Positions 41,726-50,735 of a stretch of 64,000 nucleotides of DNA are shown here, in pieces. The notes beneath the pieces are model-generated. The model was given only the letters and a program-made list of their open reading frames with translations. It was not told where the DNA came from and made no database searches. The position numbers were made by a program, and so were the translations under genes. Source of the DNA: Flavonifractor porci (lineage in GTDB: Bacteria; Bacillota; Clostridia; Oscillospirales; Oscillospiraceae); contig NZ_JBBHLB010000002.1 of the NCBI RefSeq assembly GCF_037572415.1, positions 124,001-188,000 of the forward strand, read 5' to 3'. Numbering within the stretch: position 1 is the first letter of the stretch; every line of letters starts with the position of its first letter.

Positions 41726-42570
41726 AGGCCATCCAGGCAGAAGATCTGTGTTATACCTATGAGGACGGCACCATAGCCCTGGACCATATTACCTTTGCCG
41801 CGGAAAAGGGCAAGGTCACCGGTATTCTGGGGGCCAACGGGGCGGGCAAATCCACCCTGTTTCTCAGCCTCAACGGGGTGCTCACCCCCAAGAGCGGCAA
41901 GGTGGTGCTTGGGGGCCAGCCGGTGCGCTACGATAAAAAGGGCCTGCTGGAGCTGCGCCGCCGGGTGGGCATTGTGTTTCAGGACCCGGACGACCAGCTG
42001 TTCTCCGCCGACGTGTACCGGGACGTGTCCTTCGGCGGGGTAAATCTGGGCCTGCCGGCGGAGGAGGTCCGCCGCCGGGTGGAAGCCGCCCTGGAACGTA
42101 CCGGCGTGTCCCACCTGCGGGACAAACCCACCCATGCCCTGTCCTACGGACAGAAGAAGCGGGTGGCTATCGCCGGGGTGCTGGTGATGGAGCCGGAGGT
42201 GCTCATCCTGGACGAGCCCACCGCCGGCCTGGACCCCCAGGGGGTGAGCGACATCATGAAGCTGCTCACCCGCCTGCGGGACGAGCTGGGTATGACGGTG
42301 CTCATCGCCACCCATGACATGGACATCGTGCCCCTGTACTGCGACTATGCCTACCTGCTGGGAGGGGGCAAGGTTCTGCTGGAGGGCACGCCGGAGCAGC
42401 TCTTTGCCGATCCGGCGGCCCTGCGTGCCAATCATCTGCGTCTGCCCCGCATCGCCCATCTGATGGAGGTGCTGCGGGAGGTGGACGGTCTGGATGCCGA
42501 CCGGTCCGCCGCCACCATTGGGGCGGCCCGGCGGGAGATCCTGCGAATGCTCAAGGAGGAAAACCAATGA
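41722..42570 (+). CDS. cbiO: Cobalt ECF transporter ATPase CbiO
   Basis: 282 residues. GILGANGAGKSTLFLSLNG is Walker A, ALSYGQKKRVAIAGVLVMEP the ABC signature plus, VLILDEPTAGLDPQ Walker B, and LIATHDMDIVP the switch His. The energy unit of the cobalt importer. Overlaps cbiQ and cbiL by four bases each. Confidence 0.95.
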   Translation: MKAIQAEDLCYTYEDGTIALDHITFAAEKGKVTGILGANGAGKSTLFLSLNGVLTPKSGKVVLGGQPVRYDKKGLLELRRRVGIVFQDPDDQLFSADVYRDVSFGGVNLGLPAEEVRRRVEAALERTGVSHLRDKPTHALSYGQKKRVAIAGVLVMEPEVLILDEPTAGLDPQGVSDIMKLLTRLRDELGMTVLIATHDMDIVPLYCDYAYLLGGGKVLLEGTPEQLFADPAALRANHLRLPRIAHLMEVLREVDGLDADRSAATIGAARREILRMLKEENQ

Positions 42571-43259
42571 GAGGAATGTTGTACGGTGTGGGGGTTGGCC
42601 CCGGCGATCCCGAACTGATCACCAAGAAGGCGGAGCGCATCATCCGCCAGGCGGCGGTGCTGGCCGTGCCCGACGCGGGCCGGGGGGAGAAGACCGCCCT
42701 CAATATCGTGGGGGAGCTGGCTGACGGCAAGGAGTTGCTCAACTGCGCTGCCCCTATGGTGCGGGATCACGCCGCTCTGGACGCGGCCTATGAGCGCAAC
42801 GCCGACCTGGTGTGCGCCGCCCTGGACGGGGGCAAGGACGTGGCCTTCATCACCCTGGGGGACCCCACGGTGTACTCTACTTACCTCTACCTCCACAAAA
42901 AAGTGGTGGCCCGGGGGTACGACGCCCAGATCATCCCCGGCGTGCCCTCCTTCTGCGCCGTGGCCGCCAAGCTGAACATGGCCCTGTGCGAGAAGAGCGA
43001 GCGGCTGCTCATCGTCCCCGCCTCCCACAAGGATGTGTCCGACTGCCTGGACCTGGATGCCAACCTGGTGTTCATGAAGGCGGGCAAGGAGATCGGCGCC
43101 CTGAAAAACACGCTGGAGGAGCACGGCTTGCTGGGACGTGCCTCCCTGGTGGCCAACTGCGGCATGGAAGGGGAACTGGTGTGTCCCCGCTTTGCCGACC
43201 TGGAGGAGGGCAGCGGCTACTTCTCGGTGGTGCTGGTGAAAAAGGGGGAAGAGGCGTGA
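42567..43259 (+). CDS. cbiL: Cobalt-factor II C20-methyltransferase
   Basis: 230 residues. GMLYGVGVGPGDPELITKKA is the SAM loop specific to the CbiL/CobI branch; FITLGDPTVYSTYLYLHKKV and IIPGVPSFCAVAAKLNMALC are its other blocks. It methylates C20 of cobalt-sirohydrochlorin, the step after CbiK. Its stop overlaps the hemA fusion by four bases. Confidence 0.95.
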   Translation: MRGMLYGVGVGPGDPELITKKAERIIRQAAVLAVPDAGRGEKTALNIVGELADGKELLNCAAPMVRDHAALDAAYERNADLVCAALDGGKDVAFITLGDPTVYSTYLYLHKKVVARGYDAQIIPGVPSFCAVAAKLNMALCEKSERLLIVPASHKDVSDCLDLDANLVFMKAGKEIGALKNTLEEHGLLGRASLVANCGMEGELVCPRFADLEEGSGYFSVVLVKKGEEA

Positions 43260-44902
43260 AGCTCATCATGACCGGCCTGGACTGGCATAAAGCCCCCATC
43301 GACCTGCGGGAACAGCTGTCCTTTACCCGCAATCAGGTGCTGGAGCTGGATCGCCGCCTGTCCCGCCGGGCAGGGGTGGAGGGCTGCGTGCTGCTGTCCA
43401 CCTGCAACCGAACTGAGCTCTACCTGTCCTGCGGGGAGGGCCCCATGCCTGACCCGGGACGGCTGCTGTGCGATGAGGCGGGGGTGGAATATGCCCCCTT
43501 TGCGGCCGCCTTTGTGACCCGGACGGGGGAGGAGGCGGCCCGCCACCTGATGGAGGTGGCCGGCGGCCTGCGCTCCCAGATCTGGGGGGAAGATCAGATC
43601 GTCACCCAGGTGAAGGGCGCCGTTCAGGCTGCCCGGGAGGCAGGCACGGCGGACGGGGTGCTGGAGACGCTGTTCCGCAACGCCGCTGCCGCCGGTAAAG
43701 AGATCAAGACCAAAGTCCGTTTCATTGGGGTGCCCCGTTCGGCGGCCCGGTCGGCCGTGGACCGGCTGGAAGCCCATCTGGGGAGCCTGAAGGGCCGGAA
43801 GGCCCTGGTCATCGGCAACGGGGAGATGGGGCGGCTGTCTGCCTCCCTCCTCTACGAGGCGGGGTGTGCCGTCACCGTGACCCTGCGCAGCTATCACCAC
43901 GGGGAGACCGTGGTGCCCGCCGGGTGCGCCGTTACTCCCTATGAGGAGCGATATCAGGCCATGGAGGGCATGGATCTGGTACTCTCCGCCACCACCAGCC
44001 CCCACTATACCGTGACGGCCTGGGAGCTGGCGGAGCTGTCCAATCCGCCCAGGGTGCTGGCCGACCTGGCCATCCCCCGGGACATCGAGCCCCAGGTGGC
44101 CACCCTGCCCGGCTTCACCCTCTACAATGTGGACGACCTGGGGGTGGATGCCAGCCGGGAACTTCCACCGGAGGCGGCGGCCATTGTGGAAAAGTATCTG
44201 GACCGGCTGAGCCAGTGGGAGAACTACAAGAATTGCCTGCCCGGCCTGGAGCGGGTCAAGCAGGCGGTGGCCGCCCGTGTGCTGTCCACCGATCTGGAGG
44301 GCCCGGAGGCCCGGGAACTGGTGGAACTGGCGGTGAGCCGGGCGGTGGATCTGCTGTCCGGCGGGTTGAAGGATAACCTGACCCCGGAGGATCTGGAGCG
44401 GTGCGCCGCCAAGATCGAGGTACATACCGCCGCCAAGCCCCGGTGGACCTTACCGCCGGAAAAGCACTTCCGTTTTCCACTGTTCATCGACCTGGTGGGG
44501 AAAACTGCGGTGGTCATCGGCGGCGGTGTGGTAGCCTGCCGCCGGGCGGAGGTATTGGCCCGTTTCGGCGCGGAGGTCAGAGTCATTGCCCCCAGGTGTA
44601 AAGCCCTGGACGGGCGCATACAGTGGGAGGGACGGTCCTATGCCCCCGGCGATCTGGCGGGAGCCGCCATTGCGGTGGCCGCCACTGACAATCGCGCTGT
44701 CAACCGCGCCGTGGGAGAGGAGGCCCGGGCCCTGGGTATCCCGGTGAGCGTGGCCGATGCCCCGGAGGAGTGTACCTTCTTTTTCCCCGCCATCTGCACC
44801 GGGGACAACATTGTGGCCGGAGTGGCCGGGCGGGGAGACGACCACGCCCGCACCGCCCGGGCCGCCAAGGCCATCCGGGCCGTACTGGAGGGATTGGAAT
44901 GA
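43256..44902 (+). CDS. hemA: Fusion of glutamyl-tRNA reductase and precorrin-2 dehydrogenase
   Basis: 548 residues. Residues 1 to about 405 are HemA: MTGLDWHKAPIDLREQLSF, LLSTCNRTELYLSC with the thioester Cys, SQIWGEDQIVTQVKGAVQ, and the NADPH domain GRKALVIGNGEMGRL. From about 408 on, FPLFIDLVGKTAVVIGGGVV and RRAEVLARFGAEVRVIAP, then VADAPEECTFFFPAI, is a CysG-N/Met8-type precorrin-2 dehydrogenase, which makes sirohydrochlorin. No stop or frameshift separates them. The protein thus covers the first step (glutamate-1-semialdehyde) and a late step of sirohydrochlorin synthesis. It lacks the large Met8 C-terminal chelatase part; chelation is done by CbiK. Confidence 0.93.
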   Translation: MKLIMTGLDWHKAPIDLREQLSFTRNQVLELDRRLSRRAGVEGCVLLSTCNRTELYLSCGEGPMPDPGRLLCDEAGVEYAPFAAAFVTRTGEEAARHLMEVAGGLRSQIWGEDQIVTQVKGAVQAAREAGTADGVLETLFRNAAAAGKEIKTKVRFIGVPRSAARSAVDRLEAHLGSLKGRKALVIGNGEMGRLSASLLYEAGCAVTVTLRSYHHGETVVPAGCAVTPYEERYQAMEGMDLVLSATTSPHYTVTAWELAELSNPPRVLADLAIPRDIEPQVATLPGFTLYNVDDLGVDASRELPPEAAAIVEKYLDRLSQWENYKNCLPGLERVKQAVAARVLSTDLEGPEARELVELAVSRAVDLLSGGLKDNLTPEDLERCAAKIEVHTAAKPRWTLPPEKHFRFPLFIDLVGKTAVVIGGGVVACRRAEVLARFGAEVRVIAPRCKALDGRIQWEGRSYAPGDLAGAAIAVAATDNRAVNRAVGEEARALGIPVSVADAPEECTFFFPAICTGDNIVAGVAGRGDDHARTARAAKAIRAVLEGLE

Positions 44903-45789
44903 AGACCATACGGGTAGGCAGCCGGGAGAGCAAGCTGGCTGTCATCCAGTCGGAGCTGGTGATGGAGGGCATCCAGACCCATCACCCGGATATTGCGTTG
45001 GAGCTGGTGACCATGAAGACCACCGGCGACAAGATCCTGGACCGCACCCTGGACAAGATTGGCGGCAAGGGCCTCTTTGTGAAGGAGCTGGACGCTGCCC
45101 TGCTGGACGGTCGGGTGGATCTGACGGTACACAGCTGCAAGGATCTGCCCATGGAGGAGGACCCGGCCATTCCCCTGGCGGGCTTCTCCAAGCGGGAGGA
45201 CCCCCGGGATGTGCTGGTGCTCCCCGAGGGGGTCACCGAGCTGGACCCCGCCAAGCCCATCGGCTGCGCCTCCGCCCGGCGGACGGTGCAGCTGAAAAAG
45301 CTGTTCCCCCATATGGAGGTGGCTCCGGTGCGTGGCAATGTGCTCACCCGGCTGCGCAAGCTGGACGAGGGCCAGTATTCCGCCCTGGTGCTGGCCGCCG
45401 CCGGCCTGAAACGGCTGGGACTGGAAGGGCGCATTACCCGGTATTTTACCGTGGAGGAGATGATCCCGGCGGCGGGCCAGGGTATTATGGCCCTTCAGAC
45501 CCGGGCCGGGGAGGACCTGAGCTATCTCAGCGGTGTGGTGGATGAAGCGGGTACCCTGTGCGCCCGGGCCGAGCGGGCTTTTGTCCGCAGGCTGGACGGG
45601 GGCTGCTCCTCTCCCATTGCCGCCCACGCTGTGCTGGAGGGAGAAATCATCACCCTCACCGGCCTCTATGTGGACGAGGCCGGGCAGGTGTTCCGGGAGA
45701 AAATTTCCGGACCGAAGGAAGAGGGGGCCGTGCTGGCGGAGGCGCTGGCAGACCGCATGAAGGAGGGAAACCCATGCCTGGTAAAGTGA
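44899..45789 (+). CDS. hemC: Porphobilinogen deaminase (hydroxymethylbilane synthase)
   Basis: 296 residues. IRVGSRESKLAVIQSELV, KGLFVKELDAALLDGRVDL with HSCKDLP, and RRLDGGCSSPIAAHA, whose Cys carries the dipyrromethane cofactor. Joins four porphobilinogens. It overlaps hemA by four bases and the cobA-hemD gene by 16. Confidence 0.96.
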   Translation: MKTIRVGSRESKLAVIQSELVMEGIQTHHPDIALELVTMKTTGDKILDRTLDKIGGKGLFVKELDAALLDGRVDLTVHSCKDLPMEEDPAIPLAGFSKREDPRDVLVLPEGVTELDPAKPIGCASARRTVQLKKLFPHMEVAPVRGNVLTRLRKLDEGQYSALVLAAAGLKRLGLEGRITRYFTVEEMIPAAGQGIMALQTRAGEDLSYLSGVVDEAGTLCARAERAFVRRLDGGCSSPIAAHAVLEGEIITLTGLYVDEAGQVFREKISGPKEEGAVLAEALADRMKEGNPCLVK

Positions 45790-47258
45790 CATTGGTGGGG
45801 GCGGGGCCGGGAGATCCCGGCCTGCTGACCCGGAAGGGGCTGGAGGCCCTCCAGAAGGCGGAGGTGGTGGTGTATGACCGGCTGGTCAGCCCCGCCATCC
45901 TGGCCATGATGCCCGAGAAGGCCGAGCACATCGACGTGGGCAAGCAGGCCTCCCGCCACCCGGTGCCCCAGGACCAGATCAACCAGATTTTGTTGGACAA
46001 GGCCCTGGAGGGCAAGAATGTGGTGCGCCTCAAGGGGGGCGATCCCTTCCTCTTTGGCCGGGGCGGCGAGGAGCTGGAGCTGCTGGCCCAGCACGGCGTA
46101 TCCTTTGAGGAGGTACCCGGCATCACCTCCGCCATTTCCGCCCCCGCCTACGGGGGTATCCCGGTAACCCACCGGGACTGCTGCTCCTCCCTCCACATCG
46201 TTACCGGCCATCAGCGGGCGGGGAAGGAGCTGGACATCGACTTTGAGGCCCTGGTGCGCACAAAGGGCACCCTGGTCTTTTTGATGGGCGTGTCCGCCCT
46301 GCCCCAGATCTGCAAGGGTCTGCTGGACGCGGGCATGGAGCCCGATATGCCCGCCGCCGTGGTGGAGCGGGGCACCACCCCCGCCCAGCGGCGCATTTCC
46401 GCCACCCTGGGCACCCTGCCCGCCGTGGCAGAGGAGGCCAGGGTGGAGAGCCCCGCCGTCATCGTGGTGGGCAAGGTGTGCGCCCTGGCCGAGGATTTTG
46501 ACTGGTTTGACAAGCTGCCCCTGAAGGGGAAGCGGGTGGTGGTCACAAGGCCCCGGGAGCGCTCGGGCACCCTGTCCGCACGGCTGCGGGATCTGGGGGC
46601 CGATGTGTGGGAGTACCCCTGTATCGCCACTCTCCTCCTGGACCCCTGTCCCGGGGTGGATGAGGCTATGGAGCGGCTTTGTGACTATGAGTGGCTGGCC
46701 CTCACCAGCCCCGCCGGGGTGGAGGCCCTGTGGCGGTGGCTGGAGGGCCACGGCAAGGACGCCCGTGCCCTGGGTGCTGTGAAACTGGCCGCCATCGGTC
46801 CCGGTACCGCCCGTGCCCTGGCGGCCCACGGCCTGAAAGCCGACTATGTGCCGGAGGTATACGACGCCGCCCACCTGGGAGCGGGCCTGCCCGCCATGGG
46901 CAAGGTGCTGGCGCTTCGGGCGGAGGAGGGCTCCCCCGCCTTGACAGAGGGGCTGGCAAGGCGTAACATTGCCTGTGACGACGTAGCCAGCTACCGCACG
47001 GTGTACGAAAACCCCCGCTCTCAGGAGCTGCGGGAGGCGGTGGAGGGGACGGAGGGCCTGCTGGTGACCTTCACCTCCGCTTCCACCGTGAAGGGCTTCG
47101 TCTCCTCCGTGGGGGAGGACGCAAACTTCTCCCGTATGGTGGGTATGTGCATCGGGGCCCAGACCGCCGCCGAAGCACAGAAGTACGGTATCCCGGTGCG
47201 GGTGGCCCGTGAGGCCACCATGGACGCACTGGTGGAAACCATTTTGGAAGGTGTTTGA
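45774..47258 (+). CDS. cobA-hemD: Fused uroporphyrinogen-III C-methyltransferase and uroporphyrinogen-III synthase
   Basis: 494 residues. The first 245 or so are SUMT: VTLVGAGPGDPGLLTRKGLE, VVRLKGGDPFLFGRGGEELE, and VPGITSAISAPAYGGIPVTH, making precorrin-2. From GKRVVVTRPRERSGTLSARL (about 255) is HemD, which closes hydroxymethylbilane into uroporphyrinogen III; LVTFTSASTVKGFV is a typical late motif. The domain order is the usual Gram-positive one. The start at 45774 lies inside hemC, with GGAGGG upstream. Confidence 0.95.
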   Translation: MPGKVTLVGAGPGDPGLLTRKGLEALQKAEVVVYDRLVSPAILAMMPEKAEHIDVGKQASRHPVPQDQINQILLDKALEGKNVVRLKGGDPFLFGRGGEELELLAQHGVSFEEVPGITSAISAPAYGGIPVTHRDCCSSLHIVTGHQRAGKELDIDFEALVRTKGTLVFLMGVSALPQICKGLLDAGMEPDMPAAVVERGTTPAQRRISATLGTLPAVAEEARVESPAVIVVGKVCALAEDFDWFDKLPLKGKRVVVTRPRERSGTLSARLRDLGADVWEYPCIATLLLDPCPGVDEAMERLCDYEWLALTSPAGVEALWRWLEGHGKDARALGAVKLAAIGPGTARALAAHGLKADYVPEVYDAAHLGAGLPAMGKVLALRAEEGSPALTEGLARRNIACDDVASYRTVYENPRSQELREAVEGTEGLLVTFTSASTVKGFVSSVGEDANFSRMVGMCIGAQTAAEAQKYGIPVRVAREATMDALVETILEGV

Positions 47259-47259
47259 T

Positions 47260-48243
47260 ATGGAACTGATCCAACGGCCCCGCCGCCTGCGGGGCAACGA
47301 CGCGGTGCGCCGCCTGTGCCGGGAGACCCGGATGTCCCCCGACAGCCTGATCTATCCCATCTTTGTGGACGAGACCCTCCAGGGGGTGCGGCCCATTGAG
47401 GCCCTGCCCGGCCAGAATCACTATGGCATCGACAGTGTGTGCCAGGCGGTGGAGGAGTGCCTGGAGGCCGGGGTGAATCACTGCATCCTCTTCGGCCTGC
47501 CCGCCCATAAAGACGCCATCGGCTCCTCCGCCTGGGATGAGCACGGCGTGGTCCAGGAGGCTATCCGGGCCATCAAGCGGGAGTATCCCGACTTCTATGT
47601 CATCACCGACGTGTGTATGTGCGAGTACACCGACCACGGCCACTGCGGCATCCTCTGCGGCCATGAGGTGGACAACGACCAGACCCTGGAGGTACTGGCC
47701 AAGACTGCCCTCAGCCATGTGCAGGCCGGGGCCGACATGGTGGCTCCCTCCGACATGATGGACGGCCGGGTGGCCGCCATCCGGGCCATCCTGGACGAGC
47801 ACGGCTACACCTCCACCCCCATTATGGCCTACTCCGCCAAGTACGCCTCCGCCTTCTACGGACCCTTCCGCTCGGCGGCAGGCTCCGCTCCCTCCTTTGG
47901 GGACCGGAAGGGCTACCAGATGGACCCCCACAACCGGAAGGAGGCCCTGAAGGAGTGCGCTCTGGACATTGAGGAGGGAGCCGACATCATCATGGTCAAG
48001 CCCGCCCTCAGCTACCTGGATGTGATCCGGGAGTGCTCCGACGCCTACGACCTGCCCATGTGCGCCTACTCCGTGTCCGGTGAGTACGCCATGATCAAGG
48101 CTGCCGCCGCTGCCGGCCTTATCGATGAGTACCGCATCATGTGCGAGTCCGCCCTGTCCGTGTTCCGGGCGGGAGCCAATATGCTCATTACCTACTACGC
48201 CAAAGAACTGGCTCAGGCCATCCAGAAGGGGGACATCGGCTGA
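47260..48243 (+). CDS. hemB: Delta-aminolevulinic acid dehydratase
   Basis: 327 residues. DVCMCEYTDHGHCGILCG is the cysteine zinc site of zinc-dependent ALA dehydratases, AYSAKYASAFYGPFRSA carries one catalytic Lys and IIMVKPALSYLDVI the Schiff-base Lys. Condenses two ALA to porphobilinogen. TGA overlaps the hemL ATG by one base. Confidence 0.96.
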   Translation: MELIQRPRRLRGNDAVRRLCRETRMSPDSLIYPIFVDETLQGVRPIEALPGQNHYGIDSVCQAVEECLEAGVNHCILFGLPAHKDAIGSSAWDEHGVVQEAIRAIKREYPDFYVITDVCMCEYTDHGHCGILCGHEVDNDQTLEVLAKTALSHVQAGADMVAPSDMMDGRVAAIRAILDEHGYTSTPIMAYSAKYASAFYGPFRSAAGSAPSFGDRKGYQMDPHNRKEALKECALDIEEGADIIMVKPALSYLDVIRECSDAYDLPMCAYSVSGEYAMIKAAAAAGLIDEYRIMCESALSVFRAGANMLITYYAKELAQAIQKGDIG

Positions 48244-49523
48244 TGGGACGCTCGGAAGAACTGTTTGAGCAGGCGGTCAAGGTCCTGCCCGGCGGAGTCA
48301 ACTCCCCGGTGCGCGCTTACCGGGCGGTGGGTATGGCCCCCCGCTTCATTACCCGTGCCGACGGCCCTTTCATCTGGGACGAGGACGGCCGGAAGTATAT
48401 CGACTATGTGTGCTCCTGGGGCCCCATGATCCTGGGCCATAACCACCCGGTGATCCGGGAGGCGGTGGAGAAGGCCGTGAAGGACGGACTGTCCTTCGGC
48501 GCTCCCACCCGCCGGGAGGTGGAGATCGCCCAGTTGATGATCGACCTGGTGCCCAACATTGAGATGGTGCGCATGGTCAACTCGGGCACTGAGGCGGTCA
48601 TGTCTGCCGTCCGGCTGGCCCGTGGCGCCACCGGCCGGGACAAGATCATCAAGTTTGAGGGCTGTTACCACGGCCACTCCGACTGCCTGCTGGTGAACGC
48701 CGGCTCCTCCGCCCTGGCGGGAGGCCATCCCTCCTCCGCCGGCGTGCCCGAGGACATCGTAAAGCACACCCTCACCGCCCAGTTCAATGACCTCTCCTCC
48801 GTGGAGGCCCTGCTGGACGCTTACCCCGGCCAGATCGCCTGCATCATCGTGGAGCCGGTGGCCGCCAACATGGGTGTGGTCAATCCTGCTTCCGGCTTTC
48901 TGGAGGGGCTGCGGGCCCTGTGCGACAAGAGCGGAGCCCTCTTGATCTTTGACGAGGTTATCACCGGCTTCCGGCTGGCCCTGGGCGGCGCCCAGGAGTA
49001 TTTCGGCGTGAAGGCCGACCTCATTACCTTCGGCAAGATCATCGGCGGCGGTATGCCGGTGGGCGCCTACTGCGGCAGCCGTGCCCTTATGGAGCAGGTA
49101 GCTCCCTGCGGTCCGGTGTACCAGGCGGGCACCCTCAGCGGCAACCCGGTAGCCATGGCTGCCGGTCTGGCCCAGTTGAACTACCTGAAGGACCACCCGG
49201 AGGTCTATACCCACATCGCCGCCAAGGGCGAGAAGCTGGCGGCAGGCCTGCGGGAAACCATCGCCAAGACCGGTGCGCCGGTGGTGGTCAATCAGATCGG
49301 CTCCCTGCTGGCCCCCTTCTTCACTCCCACCGCCGTGTCCACCTTCGTAGACGCCAAGGGCAGCGACGTGGGCAAGTACGCCCGGTACTTCCAGGGGATG
49401 CTGGAGCGGGGCGTGGCTCTGGCCCCCGCCCAGTTCGAGGCTATGTTTGTCTCCGCCGCCCATGGGGAGGAGGAACTCCAGGCCACTCTGGCCGCTGCGG
49501 AAGAAGTATTCGCCGCACTGTAA
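48243..49523 (+). CDS. hemL: Glutamate-1-semialdehyde 2,1-aminomutase
   Basis: 426 residues. FEQAVKVLPGGVNSPVRAYR opens the family, MVNSGTEAVMSAVRLARGAT and CYHGHSD bind PLP, LIFDEVITGFR the ring-Asp, and TFGKIIGGGMPVGAYCG the Schiff-base Lys. It makes ALA. Last gene of the block that starts at cbiD; a strong terminator follows. Confidence 0.96.
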   Translation: MGRSEELFEQAVKVLPGGVNSPVRAYRAVGMAPRFITRADGPFIWDEDGRKYIDYVCSWGPMILGHNHPVIREAVEKAVKDGLSFGAPTRREVEIAQLMIDLVPNIEMVRMVNSGTEAVMSAVRLARGATGRDKIIKFEGCYHGHSDCLLVNAGSSALAGGHPSSAGVPEDIVKHTLTAQFNDLSSVEALLDAYPGQIACIIVEPVAANMGVVNPASGFLEGLRALCDKSGALLIFDEVITGFRLALGGAQEYFGVKADLITFGKIIGGGMPVGAYCGSRALMEQVAPCGPVYQAGTLSGNPVAMAAGLAQLNYLKDHPEVYTHIAAKGEKLAAGLRETIAKTGAPVVVNQIGSLLAPFFTPTAVSTFVDAKGSDVGKYARYFQGMLERGVALAPAQFEAMFVSAAHGEEELQATLAAAEEVFAAL

Positions 49524-49526
49524 CCA

Positions 49527-49562
49527 CAAAGCCGCTGCCGAAGGCAGCGGCTTTGTTTTTTG
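49527..49562 (+). terminator. Terminator of the cobalamin/tetrapyrrole operon
   Basis: A perfect 14-bp stem, loop GAA, then TTTTTT; four bases after the hemL stop. Confidence 0.93.
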
Positions 49563-49569
49563 TGAGTTC

Positions 49570-49597
49570 TTGACATATACCGGGAATCTGCTACACT
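49570..49597 (+). promoter_or_regulatory. Promoter of the DUF134 gene
   Basis: Exact TTGACA at 49570-49575, TACACT at 49592-49597, spacer 16. Confidence 0.68.
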
Positions 49598-49623
49598 GAG
49601 AGCAGGAACAGGAGGGAGCGCCC

Positions 49624-50043
49624 ATGGCTAGACCGAAGAAATGCCGCCGCATCTGTGCCCTGCCCCGGCACGACACCTTTGGACCGCTGACAGGGGGCGG
49701 GGACGGGACGGTGGAGATGGCGGTGGAGGAATATGAGGCCATCCGCCTGATGGATCTGCTGGGCTGTACCCAGGAGGAGTGCGCCGCCCAGATGGGAGTG
49801 GCCCGCTCCACGGTGCAGCAGGTGTACGATACGGCCCGCAAGAAGCTGGCTCTGGCCCTGGTGGAGGGGCGGCGGCTGACCATTACCGGCGGCGATTATG
49901 CCCTGTGTCCACAGGGGGAGGTCTGTCCGGGCCGAAACTGTGCGCGGCGGGACTGCGGCGGAGGCCGCTGTGGCTGCGGTGTGTGTTCCCACCCGGAGGG
50001 TCCGGAATGTGATGGGCAAAATTCACAAAAATTTTTGAAATAA
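49624..50043 (+). CDS. DUF134 family DNA-binding protein
   Basis: 139 residues. MARPKKCRRICALPRHDTFG and VEMAVEEYEAIRLMDLLGCT are the DUF134 start; QEECAAQMGVARSTVQQVYD is a sigma-70-region-4-like HTH. The tail is rich in cysteine (CPQGEVCPGRNC, then CGGGRCGCGVC), which may bind metal or an Fe-S cluster. Members often lie beside NifX/NifB-type (dinitrogenase iron-molybdenum cofactor) proteins; none is here. A possible redox or metal sensor. Confidence 0.87.
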   Translation: MARPKKCRRICALPRHDTFGPLTGGGDGTVEMAVEEYEAIRLMDLLGCTQEECAAQMGVARSTVQQVYDTARKKLALALVEGRRLTITGGDYALCPQGEVCPGRNCARRDCGGGRCGCGVCSHPEGPECDGQNSQKFLK

Positions 50044-50046
50044 GTT

Positions 50047-50075
50047 GTGACAATCTGCGTACGACGTGGTATAAT
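50047..50075 (+). promoter_or_regulatory. Promoter of the hibernation factor gene
   Basis: GTGACA (50047-50052) and exact TATAAT (50070-50075), spacer 17. Two small hairpins (CCGGTC/GACCGG and CCCTCC/GGAGGG) lie in the 65-base leader. Confidence 0.65.
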
Positions 50076-50142
50076 CAAAGCAGGGAACCGGTCCTGACCG
50101 GCGACCCAATCCCTCCTCGGAGGGTGGAAGGAGTTGAAAACG

Positions 50143-50688
50143 ATGAAGTTCGTGTTTACTGACAAGAAGATCAATCTGCCCAACAAGGTCCATGCCTATG
50201 CCGAGAAAAAGGTGGGCAAGTTAGACCGTTACTTTAAGGCGGATACGGAGGCCGCCATCGTCTTCAGCGTGGAGAAGGACCGCAATAACGTGGAGCTGAC
50301 CATCCGCTCCGGCGGTACCATTATCCGTGTAGCCGAGAGCACCTCCGATATGTTTGCCACCATCGACGCGGCGGTCTCCTCCGTGGAGCGCCAGCTGCGT
50401 AAAAATAAGAGCCGCCTGGAGAAGCGCCTGCGTCAGGACGCATTCTCCCGCAGTGTGGACGCCGAGGAGATCTCCTCCTTCGCCCCCGAGAGTGATGAGG
50501 AGGAGTTCAAGATCGTCCGCACCAAGCGCTTCCCCATCAAGCCCATGACGGTGGACGAGGCGGTGCTCCAGATGAATCTGGTGGACCACACCTTCTTCGC
50601 CTTCAAGGACGTGGATCAGGGCGGGCGCTTTGCCGTGGTCTATAAGCGCAATGACGGCGGCTACGGCCTCATCGTGGACGAGGAATAA
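50143..50688 (+). CDS. hpf: Ribosome hibernation promoting factor, long form
   Basis: 181 residues. MKFVFTDKKINLPNKVHAYA and KVGKLDRYFKAD form the N-terminal HPF/RaiA domain that sits in the decoding centre; from about residue 120, IVRTKRFPIKPMTVDEAVLQ is the C-terminal dimerisation domain that pairs 70S ribosomes into 100S. GGAAGGAG is nine bases before ATG at 50143; TTG at 50134 is possible but unlikely. Confidence 0.95.
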   Translation: MKFVFTDKKINLPNKVHAYAEKKVGKLDRYFKADTEAAIVFSVEKDRNNVELTIRSGGTIIRVAESTSDMFATIDAAVSSVERQLRKNKSRLEKRLRQDAFSRSVDAEEISSFAPESDEEEFKIVRTKRFPIKPMTVDEAVLQMNLVDHTFFAFKDVDQGGRFAVVYKRNDGGYGLIVDEE

Positions 50689-50701
50689 TCATTCAGACAT
50701 G

Positions 50702-50733
50702 AAAAAGGGAGCGGCGTAAGCCGCTCCCTTTTT
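50702..50733. terminator. Bidirectional terminator between hpf and the walRK operon
   Basis: AAAAAGGGAGCGGC, loop GTAA, perfect complement ending TTTTT. It ends both hpf and the convergent yycI gene. Confidence 0.93.
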
Positions 50734-50735
50734 GA

